From: Prosthecobacter fusiformis
Lineage (GTDB): Bacteria; Verrucomicrobiota; Verrucomicrobiia; Verrucomicrobiales; Verrucomicrobiaceae
NCBI RefSeq assembly: GCF_004364345.1
Contig: NZ_SOCA01000002.1
Span: forward strand, 447,711-511,710
Direction: 5' to 3'
DNA: 64,000 nt
The stretch's first letter is position 1. The number at the start of each line of letters is the position of its first letter. A program made the translations under genes and the position numbers. The notes under the pieces are model-generated. The model made no database searches and was not told the origin of the DNA. It saw only the letters and a list, made by a program, of their open reading frames with translations. Shown in pieces: positions 1-9,436 of the stretch.

Positions 1-119
1 GTTCTGCCGCGCGGATTCTTCAGGGTGGCCACTTGCAGGGATATACCTTCCTGCTCGGTCTCGGCGTCCTGCTTGTTATTTATGTGGTCGTTTTTGTCCT
101 GCCCTCTGTGGGCCATTAA
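1..119 (+). CDS. nuoL: NADH-quinone oxidoreductase subunit L, C-terminal end (partial)
   Basis: Only the last 38 codons are in the window, read in the third frame to a TAA at 117-119. They encode a hydrophobic helix preceded by the segment RILQGGHLQGY, which matches the end of the antiporter-like NuoL subunit of complex I. It lies 12 bases before nuoM in the canonical L-M-N order, which supports the call more strongly than the short sequence does. The 5' part is outside the window. Confidence 0.85.
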   Translation, partial: SAARILQGGHLQGYTFLLGLGVLLVIYVVVFVLPSVGH

Positions 120-131
120 TGGAGGAATGGA

Positions 132-1628
132 ATGAGCGTTCTCGAAATCGTCATCCTGCTGCCAATCGTCGCTGCCTTAGCCATCTGGCTCGGGGCACCG
201 GTCCGTGCCACCTCGGTGGGTGCGGCCATCATCAATCTGCTCATTGTCTTGGGGCTTTTGTTCCAGTTCAAGTCCGCCTCAGTCGAGGCTGGCGGCATGG
301 CTTTCACCAAGGCCCGTGTGGTGCTGGAAAATCCGGCCATCACCTTTGGTGTGGGTGCAGACGGCATGTCACTGATCCTGGTGTTGCTGACCGCACTCGT
401 CACTTTGGCGGCTGTCTGGCAGATCGCCAAAGACAAGCCCGCGATCTACCACATCGCTTCCTTGCTGATTGCCGGTGGCGGTTTGGGGGCCTTCCTTTCG
501 ACCGATGTCTTTTTCATCTATGCCTTCCATGAGCTGGCTCTGATTCCGACCTTTCTTATGATCGGTCTTTATGGCCATGGCGAAGATTCGCATCGTAAAG
601 CCGTTGCCTGGAAAACCACTATCTACCTTGGTGCCGGCAGTTTGATTCTGCTGGCTGGCTTGGCCTGGCTGGTCCTGGAATACAGTGGCGGGCAGAAGTT
701 GACCTTTGATCTGAATGCTCTTCGTGCCCAGGCTGCTAGCACACCGCTGCCTGTGGAAAAGCAGGGCATGATTTTCTTCGTCCTCTTGCTTGGATTTGGC
801 ACCCTCGTCAGTCTCTTTCCTCTCCATAGCTGGGCCGCTCCTGCGTATGCCACAGCACCGACACCAGTCGCCATGCTGCATGCCGGCGTTTTGAAAAAAT
901 TCGGCCTTTATGGTCTCATTCGGATCGCTCTTCCGCTTCTCCCGCAAGGAGCACAAGTGGAGTGGGTACAGCAGGCCCTGCTTTTCATGCTGCTGGGGAA
1001 CATCCTCATCATGGGTTTTGTCACCATTGCCCAGCGTTCTCTGGACCAGATTTTGGGCAATTCTTCCGTCATGCACATGGGATATATCTTCCTCGGCATC
1101 GCAGCCGGAACGGAAATCGCCCTTCAAGGTGCGGTCCTGCTGATGTTCGCTCATGGCATCTCCATCGCTCTTTTGTTTGCCCTGGCAGGCCGGATGCGGA
1201 ACCAACTCGGCACGCTTGAGCTTAGTAAACTGGGCGGTCTCGCCTCTCATGCCCCAGTCTTCACCGTTCTATTCGCGTTTGGTACCTTTGCTTCCATTGG
1301 TCTGCCAGGTCTGGCCAATTTCGCGGGTGAACTGATGGTCTTCCTCGGAGCTTTCGGTGGTGGCGGCAGCAGCACGATCGGTCCCCTTCAATGGACCGTT
1401 ATTTTTGCCCTCTGGGGTGTTGTGATGTCTGCTGTTTACATGCTGCGTGCTTACCGTTCCATTTTTCAGGGCACTGCCAGTGCAGGCCTGTTCATGAATG
1501 ACCCGGCTCTCAGCCAGCGCATCCCTTTGATCCTCCTCGCCGCAGCCCTGCTCATCGTCGGCTGCTGTCCCTGGCTTCTGCTCGGTCTGCTGAAGTCCCT
1601 GGCTGCCGCTCCGGTGGCTGCGATGTAG
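132..1628 (+). CDS. nuoM: NADH-quinone oxidoreductase subunit M
   Basis: 498 residues, the usual length for NuoM, with about 14 hydrophobic segments. It is one of the three antiporter-like proton-pumping subunits in the membrane arm of complex I. The proton-channel glutamate is in FHELALIPTF (about E134) and the central lysine is in the GVLKKFGLYG helix (about K255). A GGAGGA ribosome-binding site at 121-126, five bases before the ATG, fixes the start. It is co-transcribed with nuoL upstream and nuoN, which begins 21 bases downstream. Confidence 0.97.
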   Translation: MSVLEIVILLPIVAALAIWLGAPVRATSVGAAIINLLIVLGLLFQFKSASVEAGGMAFTKARVVLENPAITFGVGADGMSLILVLLTALVTLAAVWQIAKDKPAIYHIASLLIAGGGLGAFLSTDVFFIYAFHELALIPTFLMIGLYGHGEDSHRKAVAWKTTIYLGAGSLILLAGLAWLVLEYSGGQKLTFDLNALRAQAASTPLPVEKQGMIFFVLLLGFGTLVSLFPLHSWAAPAYATAPTPVAMLHAGVLKKFGLYGLIRIALPLLPQGAQVEWVQQALLFMLLGNILIMGFVTIAQRSLDQILGNSSVMHMGYIFLGIAAGTEIALQGAVLLMFAHGISIALLFALAGRMRNQLGTLELSKLGGLASHAPVFTVLFAFGTFASIGLPGLANFAGELMVFLGAFGGGGSSTIGPLQWTVIFALWGVVMSAVYMLRAYRSIFQGTASAGLFMNDPALSQRIPLILLAAALLIVGCCPWLLLGLLKSLAAAPVAAM

Positions 1629-1649
1629 AAACCGAAGTTCTTCCGATCC

Positions 1650-3119
1650 ATGTCCGTTTTCTCCGTCGAAATCTTCCTGGTTGTTTTAGGCCTAGCACTT
1701 CTGTGCCTTGAAGCCCTCGTCCCCACCATCAAGCGTCACACGCTTGCTACGCTCAGCATCAGCGGTGTCGCGCTGGCTTTCGTTCTGTTTCTCTTTGCCT
1801 CAAAGTCTGCGGCGGACCTGCCAGCGTTTGTGCAGCCCTTTCATCAACTGGATACCCTGGCGGTATTCTACAAAGGCTTTGCTCTGGTCATCACCTTGCT
1901 GGTGCTCTGGCTCACCGTGGAAAGCTCGGCCTACCTGACCAAATTCACACCCGGTGGCAATTACAGTGAACTCTTCAGTCTGCCAATCATTGTTTGCGCA
2001 GGCATGATGTGGATGGCCTCCGCAAAAGACCTCGTCACCGTCTTTGTTTCTCTCGAGCTTGTCACTGTTTCATTCTACGTGCTGGTCGCTTTTGCCCGGA
2101 AGAGTAATCTCGCTCTCGAAGCCGGTGTCAAATACCTCATCCTGGGTGCTCTCAGCACCGGCGTGCTGATCTATGGTATCGCCTGGGTCTATGGAGCCAC
2201 TGGGGCCATGAGCTTTGAAGGCATCTCTGCTGCCCTGGCCAATACCGCGACCTCCAAGCAGGCCGCTCTTCTTGGCGCAGCCCTTATTCTTGCAGGCCTC
2301 GGTTTCAAAGTGGCTGCCGCTCCCTTCCAAATGTGGGTGCCAGATGTTTATCAGGGCGCACCGATTCCCGTCACCGCTTTCCTTTCCGTGGGGTCCAAAG
2401 CCGCAGGGTTTGTCGTATTGACCCGCACCGTTGAAGCTTTCACTGCCAATGGTTCCATCATCGCCAGTGAAGTTCAGGCCCTGTTGATTGTCGGAGGTTC
2501 TCTCACCATTCTCCTCGGTAGCCTGCCTGCAATTTTCCAGACCAGCATCAAGCGCCTTCTGGGTTATTCCAGCATCAGTCACGCCGGTTACCTTCTTCTC
2601 GCTCTCGGCGCGGGTTCCGCACGCTTTGACCTTAATTCCGGTGGTGTCGTTGCTTTTTACCTCGCGACTTATCTGCCCATGACCGTTCTCGGTTTCCTGG
2701 TTCTCGCCTTGCTTCGTGCCAATGGCGGCGGCGAAGACCTGCGTGATTTCCGAGGCCTCGCCAAGCGCAGCCCCTTACTGGCCCTCGTCATGACTCTTGC
2801 CCTGGCCTCCCTCGCCGGTCTGCCGCTCACTGCGGGCTTCATGGGCAAGCTCTTTGTCTTTATCGGTTTGGTGGACCAGGCCGCCTGGGGTGCTCTTGCC
2901 TGCGCCGTCATTGGAGCGGCTGTCGGCTTTTATTATTACTTCCGGGCCATCCTCGCCATGTACACCAGCGATGCTCAGACTCTTGAGCCAATCAAATTGT
3001 CCCTGGGTACAAAGGCAGGTGCCATCGCCCTGGCTGTAGTCATCGTTGTCGTCGGTGTTTATCCGAAGCCGCTTCAGCAGTTGCTGGCTCCGAACACCGT
3101 CGCCGTGGCAACCCATTGA
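1650..3119 (+). CDS. nuoN: NADH-quinone oxidoreductase subunit N
   Basis: 489 residues, polytopic, with the antiporter-fold signature. The channel glutamate is in VSLELVTVSFYVLVAF (about E136), and the segment GFKVAAAPFQMWVPDVYQG is a hallmark of NuoN. It is the distal membrane-arm subunit of complex I and translocates protons while quinone is reduced. It closes the nuo operon: the next gene is on the other strand, 37 bases away. The men genes elsewhere in the window make the likely quinone substrate. Confidence 0.97.
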   Translation: MSVFSVEIFLVVLGLALLCLEALVPTIKRHTLATLSISGVALAFVLFLFASKSAADLPAFVQPFHQLDTLAVFYKGFALVITLLVLWLTVESSAYLTKFTPGGNYSELFSLPIIVCAGMMWMASAKDLVTVFVSLELVTVSFYVLVAFARKSNLALEAGVKYLILGALSTGVLIYGIAWVYGATGAMSFEGISAALANTATSKQAALLGAALILAGLGFKVAAAPFQMWVPDVYQGAPIPVTAFLSVGSKAAGFVVLTRTVEAFTANGSIIASEVQALLIVGGSLTILLGSLPAIFQTSIKRLLGYSSISHAGYLLLALGAGSARFDLNSGGVVAFYLATYLPMTVLGFLVLALLRANGGGEDLRDFRGLAKRSPLLALVMTLALASLAGLPLTAGFMGKLFVFIGLVDQAAWGALACAVIGAAVGFYYYFRAILAMYTSDAQTLEPIKLSLGTKAGAIALAVVIVVVGVYPKPLQQLLAPNTVAVATH

Positions 3120-3156
3120 TCGAGTGAACGGTGGGTTCTGCTGAACCGCAAAGCCT

Positions 3157-5853
3157 TTATTGATTCATCAAACGCAGTGCCGCCTTTTCTGTGGCAGACC
3201 AGTCACTGCCTGTTGAAACTATCTTTCCCTCAGGATCGATAACGACATAGAGGGGTACGCCACGAATGTCATAGTCCACATTCGAAGTGGCATCCTCCGA
3301 CAGCAGTGCGATGGGGAAAGTATACTCCGGGTGTTTGCTGAGAAATTCGCGAACTTCTTCTTCGGGATAATGAGAACTGCTCAGTGCGATGAACTCCACC
3401 TCATGCTGGTGCTCTTTCCAAAAAGCCTGAACCTTTGGAAAACCAGCCAGACACGGCGCACATTCCATACCCCAGAAATCCAGAATACGCACCTTTCCCC
3501 CTGCCTTAGGAGAAAGGGCTGGACTGTTCAGCCACGCGGTCACCTGGACGGCTGCGGCGGGTCTGCCGATGAGATTGACGGGAGCCAGCGGTAGTTCCAG
3601 ATAAGTTTTGGTCTTGTCGGGCATGACGATGTGGGCCGCCATCATGCCTGTTTTCAGACGCACCCGGTCTTCCACCTTTGTTCCACTCTCATTCGCAAAA
3701 TTCACCTCCGCATTGAACCATCCTTCCGTGATCCCTTGCAGTTCGAACCGGCCTTCCTTGTTCGTTGTTGCTATTCGATCCCTTCCAATCAAGCTCAATT
3801 CCGCCCCCATGATGGGACGGCCTTGATGGTCGGTGATGATTCCCGCCACCCTCCCTGCCGCATTTGGCAGGACGATGCGCACCTCGGCGACCGGTTTCAC
3901 CAGCCGTTTGTATGCCTTGCGGCTAAGCTCGGGCGTGTTTTGCACCGCCGTCAGTGAGACTGAATCCTCAGTGAGCTGGCCAATGTTGAAACGTCCCTGT
4001 TTATCCGTGATGGCCACCTTTGTACTCTGTTGCCTGTCTCCCCCAGCCATGACGCGAACGCCAGGAACCGGCTCGCCTGCACTGTCCACCACGATGCCAG
4101 ATACGATTTGATCCGCCTTTTTCAGAACCACATTCCATTCCAGAACTTGTTCGGGCTTGAGTGTCTGGTCCCGCAGAGCCGCCCCTCCGTAACCCTCTGC
4201 TTGGCAAAATAAGGTTAGACTGCCCAAGCCAGTCCAGAGGCGAGGCACCGCAAAACGGCCTGTCGCATCGGTTTTGACAAATTGAGGAATGGGTCCATTG
4301 CCAGTTGCTGACAGGCTGCCCAGCGAAACTTGGATACGCGCTTCTCGAATCGGTTGGGCCAGCTCGTTCAATACCTGACCCTTGAGATGTGCAAAGCCGC
4401 TGTCCTTTAACTGGAGCGTGACATGACCTCCTGGATGGGCTCGCAGCGGGTCCGCCATCTCATCTTCCTCGTTCCATGCCAGTATCGTCAGCTCTCCCTC
4501 TGGTTTAGTGATGACGATACTGAATTCTCCTCTTTCATTGGTGGTCGCTGGAGGACTGAAATCGTACTCCGAGACTTGCACAGCGATGACCGAAGTTTTG
4601 GATTCAGGCTGCCCATCCACTCCCAGGATTACACCGGTGATCTTATTTTGTGGACGGACACGATGGAGCCGATGCTCCACGGTTTTCTTTTCTCCGGCAC
4701 TGACCGTGACACTGAGCATTTCCTGTCGATCCGGCGGCAGGTATTCGATTGGCGGATAACGATGAAACCGGTAATTCAGTTGGTGGGTTCCGGCCTTAAG
4801 CCGGTAGATGATTGGATCTTCGATGGGAGTTCCTGTCTCGGCATCCACGACCTTTCCAGTCACGATGGCAGCCTGCGAAAGTTTTAAATCGCCCACTTCA
4901 GTGGCCCCGCCTGGGCTGACCAGTAGGCCGGAGATTTCATCGCCTACCCATTCATCCAGCCAGGGCGGCTGGGTTTGATAGGTCAGCTTATAGGTCGAAG
5001 GCGGTATCTGCTTCAACTCAAACTGGCCCTCTTCATTTGCCATCGTCACTGCTCCATAGGCCGTTTGATAAGGGATCATTTCAATCAGCCTGATGAGGCA
5101 CCCTCCTGCCGCCCTTCCATCCGGCAGGGTGATTCGCCCACTTATGCTCCCTGCCGTCACGAGCTTGATCACAGTCTCCTGGCCGCCTGCCTTCGGAGCA
5201 TCCTTGTAGTCTCCAAAATACCGTCCAGATGGCTGGGCCCATTCACCGCCATCATGCACCAGATACAGCCTAGCATTCTTGGGCACCGCACGGATCACGC
5301 CCCGGCCATCTTCATCGGTCATCGTGCTCCACGGGCTGCCAGGTAGTCGTGGCACTGTAAAGGAGTCGGGGAAGCCGGCTGCATTTTTTTCAGGCAGTGA
5401 GCACAGATCTACCCAGACATTGACGCCTGCGGCAGGCGCGCCGTCAGGTTTTAGCAGACGCACCCGGCAGTCTTCGGTCTCGCGCAGCCGGATGCTCACG
5501 GCGGACGCGTTTTTCTTGGGTTCTGAAAAATGGATCGTGGTATGCGAGAACCCGCTTTCCAGATTTTTCGCAATGGCCACCACTGTGAAAGGCCTCACCG
5601 TCCAGTGGACAGGAGCCTTGAGCCAGGCACGGAAGCGGCCTTGCTCATCCGTCTTTCCTTGGGCTACAACGAGTTCATTCAAATAATGATCACCCGAGTT
5701 TGGATGGCAGACATACACCAGTGAATCCACGCTGGGTACTCCTGCGGCAGACACCACCGCACAGTCGAATTCGACCTCCCTCATGACGGGTCCAGGCTCT
5801 GTAGCAGCCCCCAAAACAACCACACTCAAGCCAAGCAAGGCGGCGAATTTCAT
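3157..5853 (-). CDS. Secreted carboxypeptidase-regulatory-repeat protein with C-terminal TlpA-type thioredoxin domain
   Basis: 898 residues. The N-terminus is a signal peptide (MKFAALLGLSVVVLGAA), so the protein is exported. About six to eight Ig-like carboxypeptidase-regulatory-type repeats follow, each opening with a G-x-[IV]-x-[DL]-x2-G-x-P pattern, near residues 235, 330, 405, 490, 585 and 670. The last ~110 residues form a thioredoxin-like fold with a CAPC active site at about C798/C801 and a cis-proline in RGVPLYVV. This resembles TlpA/ResA-type thiol-disulfide oxidoreductases, but substrate and partner are unknown. The ATG at 5853 leads directly into the signal peptide. It is divergent from the DUF1549 gene. 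The repeat fold is inferred from pattern, not from a profile search. Confidence 0.8.
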   Translation of the reverse strand: MKFAALLGLSVVVLGAATEPGPVMREVEFDCAVVSAAGVPSVDSLVYVCHPNSGDHYLNELVVAQGKTDEQGRFRAWLKAPVHWTVRPFTVVAIAKNLESGFSHTTIHFSEPKKNASAVSIRLRETEDCRVRLLKPDGAPAAGVNVWVDLCSLPEKNAAGFPDSFTVPRLPGSPWSTMTDEDGRGVIRAVPKNARLYLVHDGGEWAQPSGRYFGDYKDAPKAGGQETVIKLVTAGSISGRITLPDGRAAGGCLIRLIEMIPYQTAYGAVTMANEEGQFELKQIPPSTYKLTYQTQPPWLDEWVGDEISGLLVSPGGATEVGDLKLSQAAIVTGKVVDAETGTPIEDPIIYRLKAGTHQLNYRFHRYPPIEYLPPDRQEMLSVTVSAGEKKTVEHRLHRVRPQNKITGVILGVDGQPESKTSVIAVQVSEYDFSPPATTNERGEFSIVITKPEGELTILAWNEEDEMADPLRAHPGGHVTLQLKDSGFAHLKGQVLNELAQPIREARIQVSLGSLSATGNGPIPQFVKTDATGRFAVPRLWTGLGSLTLFCQAEGYGGAALRDQTLKPEQVLEWNVVLKKADQIVSGIVVDSAGEPVPGVRVMAGGDRQQSTKVAITDKQGRFNIGQLTEDSVSLTAVQNTPELSRKAYKRLVKPVAEVRIVLPNAAGRVAGIITDHQGRPIMGAELSLIGRDRIATTNKEGRFELQGITEGWFNAEVNFANESGTKVEDRVRLKTGMMAAHIVMPDKTKTYLELPLAPVNLIGRPAAAVQVTAWLNSPALSPKAGGKVRILDFWGMECAPCLAGFPKVQAFWKEHQHEVEFIALSSSHYPEEEVREFLSKHPEYTFPIALLSEDATSNVDYDIRGVPLYVVIDPEGKIVSTGSDWSATEKAALRLMNQ

Positions 5854-6082
5854 AGGTAAAAAGGATCAATCACATTACTGGAAAACCACACGGGGTGTCA
5901 GTACAAAAAATGCGTCCTGACCTTCCAGCACTAAATCTCGTCTCTGCTGAGCTCTGGGTATCCAATTTTTTCCTCATCAGGCGTGAAAGATGCGCTTGCC
6001 CCTATCGTTTCCGCCCATGTCCTGCCCCCCAGGATATCAGCGCGGACCCATGCGCTGGCGCGTAATGTTTAAAAACACTCCC

Positions 6083-8410
6083 ATGAAAAGCACCCTCATT
6101 CAAAAAACTTCGAGCTACCGTTTACCGACGGCGCTGGCTGTCCTGGCCTGTGCGCTTGCGGGACTTGCCCAGGCGAAGGAGATGCCCCTCGAGAGCATTC
6201 AGGAAAAAGCGGGTGAAATCGATCGCCTCATCACCGCCAAGCTGGAGAAGGAAAAGATCCAGCCCACGGCCCCGGTGACCGATGATGTTTTTGTCCGTCG
6301 TATTTACCTCGATATCGCAGGCCGCATCCCCAGCCTGAAAGAGACGACCGATTTCCTGGCCGATAAGGATACCAACAAACGCGCCAAGCTCATTGATGCC
6401 TTGCTGGCCTCGGATGGCTACGTGCAAAACTTCACCAATTACTGGAGTGACATCCTCCGCGTAAAATCAAAACTCACCCAGGGCAACAGCCAGCCTGCGG
6501 GGGAAGCCTATGGCATTTGGTTGCGCGAGTCTCTGAAGACCAACAAGCCTTATGACAAGATGGTGCAGGAGATGCTGACCGCCAGCGGCAAGACCTATGA
6601 AAACGGTGCGGTGGGCTATTACATCCGGGATTATAACATGCCCTTGGATAACATGGCCATGACGACGCAAGTCTTCCTGGGCACCAGCATGGTCTGCGCC
6701 CAGTGCCATAACCATCCTTTCGATAAATGGACCCAGATGGACTACTACCAGATGTCCGCCCATAGCAATGGCATGGTCGGCACCAATGGCCTGTCCAATC
6801 CCCTCCTTGCCGAGGCCTTTTACGGCCGCCCTGGTAAAGGCAAGGCCAAGAAGTCCAAAAAAGCGGATCCTTCCATGGATGGCATGATGATGGGGGATGC
6901 CATGGGCACCCTGACGCGCAAGGACATCTCCCGTGCCATGAGTGAAATCATGCGCCCGTTGCGCTACAACACTGTTTTGGATAACTCAGGTAACAGAGGC
7001 CTGCGTTTGCCAAAAGATTACCAGTATGACGATGCTAAGCCCGGCTCTGTTGTGCAGCCCGTGATCCCGGCCTCATTCTCCAATGATGGCAAAATCGTCG
7101 AGGAAGGCGTCAGCCCCATTCACTCTTATGCCAAGTGGCTGGCCTCCAAGGAAAACCCCCGCTTCACCCTCGTCATCGCCAACCGCCTGTGGAAAAAAGC
7201 CATGGGCATGGCTCTCATCGAGCCTGTGGATGAGATTACGGATTCCACAGTCCCCAGCAATCCTCAGCTTATGACCTTCCTGGAGACCACCATGAAGGAT
7301 CTGAACTATGACATGAAGGAATACCTTCGTATCATCTTCAACAGCGCCACTTATCAGCGTGCTGCTTACAGCAAGGATGTGGAACTGGGTGAGGTCTATC
7401 ACTTCCCAGGCCCGCTTCTTCGTCGCATGAGTGCCGAGCAGATCTGGGACAGCATGGTCACCCTTTACAAGCCCGCTCCAGACGCTCCTAACCTGAACGC
7501 GCGCATCGCCCGTGAAACCGTCATCCGTCAGGTGGAATGGCTGGATCGTTCTCTCAATGCCCTCAGCGCTCAGGAACTGGCAGCAGGTGCCGCCAAAGTC
7601 ATGGCTGTGCAAAAGCAGCTCGCTGCCGATGTCCGCAAAGCTCAGGAAGTCCTGGCCGAAGCCTCAAAAAACAATGATGAAGAAGCCATGCGCGCCGCCA
7701 AACGTGTCGTGTCCAATCAGCGCCGCGCCATTGATGAAGCCGCTGAGGACATCATCTATTCCATGGGCTTCAAGAAATTCGCTGAGTTGATTCGCGAAGG
7801 AAAAATTGAGGAACAAGTAGAAGATGCCGAGTTCGCCAAAGAGATCGCCAGCGTCCTGCGCAACAAGAAAGATGACGACGTGGCCATTGACGACGCCCTG
7901 CGGATCATGGCCAAGCAGCAGAGAGCACGCCTGACCGCCGTCCAGCAGCAGCGTCTGAAGAAAGATGCCGACTTGCTGAAAGCGAATACCAAGCAGGAGC
8001 TCCATGCTCTGCAAACCTGGGAGAGTTTTCGCGATACCTACATGGTCCGTGCCTCTGATCTGCGCAGTCCCGCTCCCAACGGCCACTTCCTGCGTGAGTT
8101 CGGCCAGAGTGACCGCGAGCTTGTCAGCAATGCCAATGGAGATGCCAGTGTTGGCCAGGCCCTCATGCTCTTGAATGGAAAGACCTTCACCCAGCTCATG
8201 AACCCATACACCATGATCTCTCGTGCCTTGCGCCGTGCAGAGACCGCAGAGCAGACGGTGGATACCATCTACCTGTCTCTTTTCAGCCGCAAAGCCACAG
8301 CCGAAGAGAAGGAATTGCTGGCCCCTGTCGTCGAAGGTAACGGCCTCACCGGCAAAGGCGATGCCCTCTGGGCCGCCCTGAATACGCGCCAGTTCTACTT
8401 CATCCAATAA
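6083..8410 (+). CDS. DUF1549/DUF1553 domain-containing secreted protein
   Basis: 775 residues from the chosen ATG. The open frame extends upstream to 5990, but the ATG at 6083 starts a clean signal peptide (MKSTLIQK... then ALAVLACALAGLAQA). The N-terminal half carries the DUF1549 pattern: RRIYLDIAGRIPS, then a CxxCH heme-type motif at about C205-C208-H209 (CAQCHNHPFDKW). The C-terminal half has DUF1553 features (LRRMSAEQIWDS, LNGKTF, LSRKATAEE-type segment). An Ala/Glu/Lys-rich coiled-coil insert lies around residues 505-650. These proteins are expanded in Planctomycetes and Verrucomicrobia and are linked to polysaccharide use. They usually sit beside a DUF1501 gene; here the only DUF1501 gene is 51 kb away. 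Confidence 0.88.
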   Translation: MKSTLIQKTSSYRLPTALAVLACALAGLAQAKEMPLESIQEKAGEIDRLITAKLEKEKIQPTAPVTDDVFVRRIYLDIAGRIPSLKETTDFLADKDTNKRAKLIDALLASDGYVQNFTNYWSDILRVKSKLTQGNSQPAGEAYGIWLRESLKTNKPYDKMVQEMLTASGKTYENGAVGYYIRDYNMPLDNMAMTTQVFLGTSMVCAQCHNHPFDKWTQMDYYQMSAHSNGMVGTNGLSNPLLAEAFYGRPGKGKAKKSKKADPSMDGMMMGDAMGTLTRKDISRAMSEIMRPLRYNTVLDNSGNRGLRLPKDYQYDDAKPGSVVQPVIPASFSNDGKIVEEGVSPIHSYAKWLASKENPRFTLVIANRLWKKAMGMALIEPVDEITDSTVPSNPQLMTFLETTMKDLNYDMKEYLRIIFNSATYQRAAYSKDVELGEVYHFPGPLLRRMSAEQIWDSMVTLYKPAPDAPNLNARIARETVIRQVEWLDRSLNALSAQELAAGAAKVMAVQKQLAADVRKAQEVLAEASKNNDEEAMRAAKRVVSNQRRAIDEAAEDIIYSMGFKKFAELIREGKIEEQVEDAEFAKEIASVLRNKKDDDVAIDDALRIMAKQQRARLTAVQQQRLKKDADLLKANTKQELHALQTWESFRDTYMVRASDLRSPAPNGHFLREFGQSDRELVSNANGDASVGQALMLLNGKTFTQLMNPYTMISRALRRAETAEQTVDTIYLSLFSRKATAEEKELLAPVVEGNGLTGKGDALWAALNTRQFYFIQ

Positions 8411-8430
8411 AGGATTACCCTTCAGGATAG

Positions 8431-8464
8431 AAAAACGGCGGCCCGCAAAGGTCGCCGTTTTTTT
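8431..8464 (+). terminator. Rho-independent terminator of the DUF1549/1553 gene
   Basis: A perfect inverted repeat AAAAACGGCG...CGCCGTTTTT with a 12-base loop is followed by a T-run, 20 bases after the stop codon. This is a textbook intrinsic terminator and marks the end of the transcript from 6083. Confidence 0.85.
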
Positions 8465-8547
8465 ACGTCCACACATCCAGAGTCAAACGATTCATTGTGA
8501 CAAAGTCGCCAGATGGTAGTAGCCTGGCGAAATCTCACGAAGAAAAC

Positions 8548-9381
8548 ATGATCGTAGTTGAATTAGCGGGTGATAGCGGGGTGGGAAAATCAACGATGTC
8601 CGCCATCGTTGCCGAACGTCTCCGCCAAGTGTTGGGCGATGAGGCCGTCGCCGCGCTGCCTGAAAAAAATGTCCCTCGGCGCAGCCGCCGCTGGACTCGC
8701 GTAAAACGTTGGGTCTGGGTAACGACTCACCCGGCTGCATTGCTCACTGCCTGGAAAACGACAGAGAGCAGCATCTGCACCGCGAGCTATTATGGCTGGA
8801 TGCGTTGTTTATCGACGGTTGGTCTGGCTCGTAAAGCCGTCAAACAGGGCGTGCAGGTAGCATTGGTGGACCAGGGCATTCTGCGTCTCCAAGTCCTTCC
8901 ACAGCACATTCATCTGTTGCCCAGGACATCCTTGCCAGATCTCGTTTTACATCTCGTCGCGGATCCCGCTATTCTCGAAAAGCGGCGCATATCCAGATCA
9001 AAAAAGAAGTGCGTGCGTCATCAGGGCGAAGCTCGTATCTCGGCCGCAATCACGAGCCTTCATACCCTCGGGGCGGAAATGGATGAGGCCAAGCGTCGCG
9101 TTTTACTGGATGACTTTGGTCATAAGTTCTGTGATCAGCCTTTTTCCGAAGAGGAAATCACACATATGCTGGCCATGCCCTCCACGCCAGTCACAGCGGA
9201 ATCAAAGCCTGAAGGTCTAAAGGCAGGCCGGTGCCATCCGCAGGTCTGTCAGCTTCTTCAGGCACAGGGCATTCGGTTGGAAAAGCTGGATACTTCTCTT
9301 CATGACCTGGAAACCACAGCCGAAAACTGCTGCCGCGCTATCCTTTCTGTTCTTGGATTCAAAGGCAAATTGGAAGTTTAG
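8548..9381 (+). CDS. P-loop nucleoside/nucleotide kinase-like protein
   Basis: 277 residues from the ATG at 8548, which begins MIVVELAGDSGVGKST. The Walker A motif GDSGVGKST sits at residues 8-16, the expected place for this fold. An upstream GTG at 8497 is in frame but adds a hydrophilic tail with no family logic. Other kinase-like features are VDQGILRLQV (a DR-x-like segment) and LPDLVLHLVADPAILEKRR, which looks like the strand and LID-type basic region of thymidylate or deoxynucleoside kinases. The specific substrate cannot be told. It stands alone after a terminator and converges on the TPR gene. Confidence 0.55.
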   Translation: MIVVELAGDSGVGKSTMSAIVAERLRQVLGDEAVAALPEKNVPRRSRRWTRVKRWVWVTTHPAALLTAWKTTESSICTASYYGWMRCLSTVGLARKAVKQGVQVALVDQGILRLQVLPQHIHLLPRTSLPDLVLHLVADPAILEKRRISRSKKKCVRHQGEARISAAITSLHTLGAEMDEAKRRVLLDDFGHKFCDQPFSEEEITHMLAMPSTPVTAESKPEGLKAGRCHPQVCQLLQAQGIRLEKLDTSLHDLETTAENCCRAILSVLGFKGKLEV

Positions 9382-9436
9382 ACCGGATCCCGTATGATCT
9401 GAAGGTGCTCCCACAGGGGCAGCCGGGAATCCTCCA

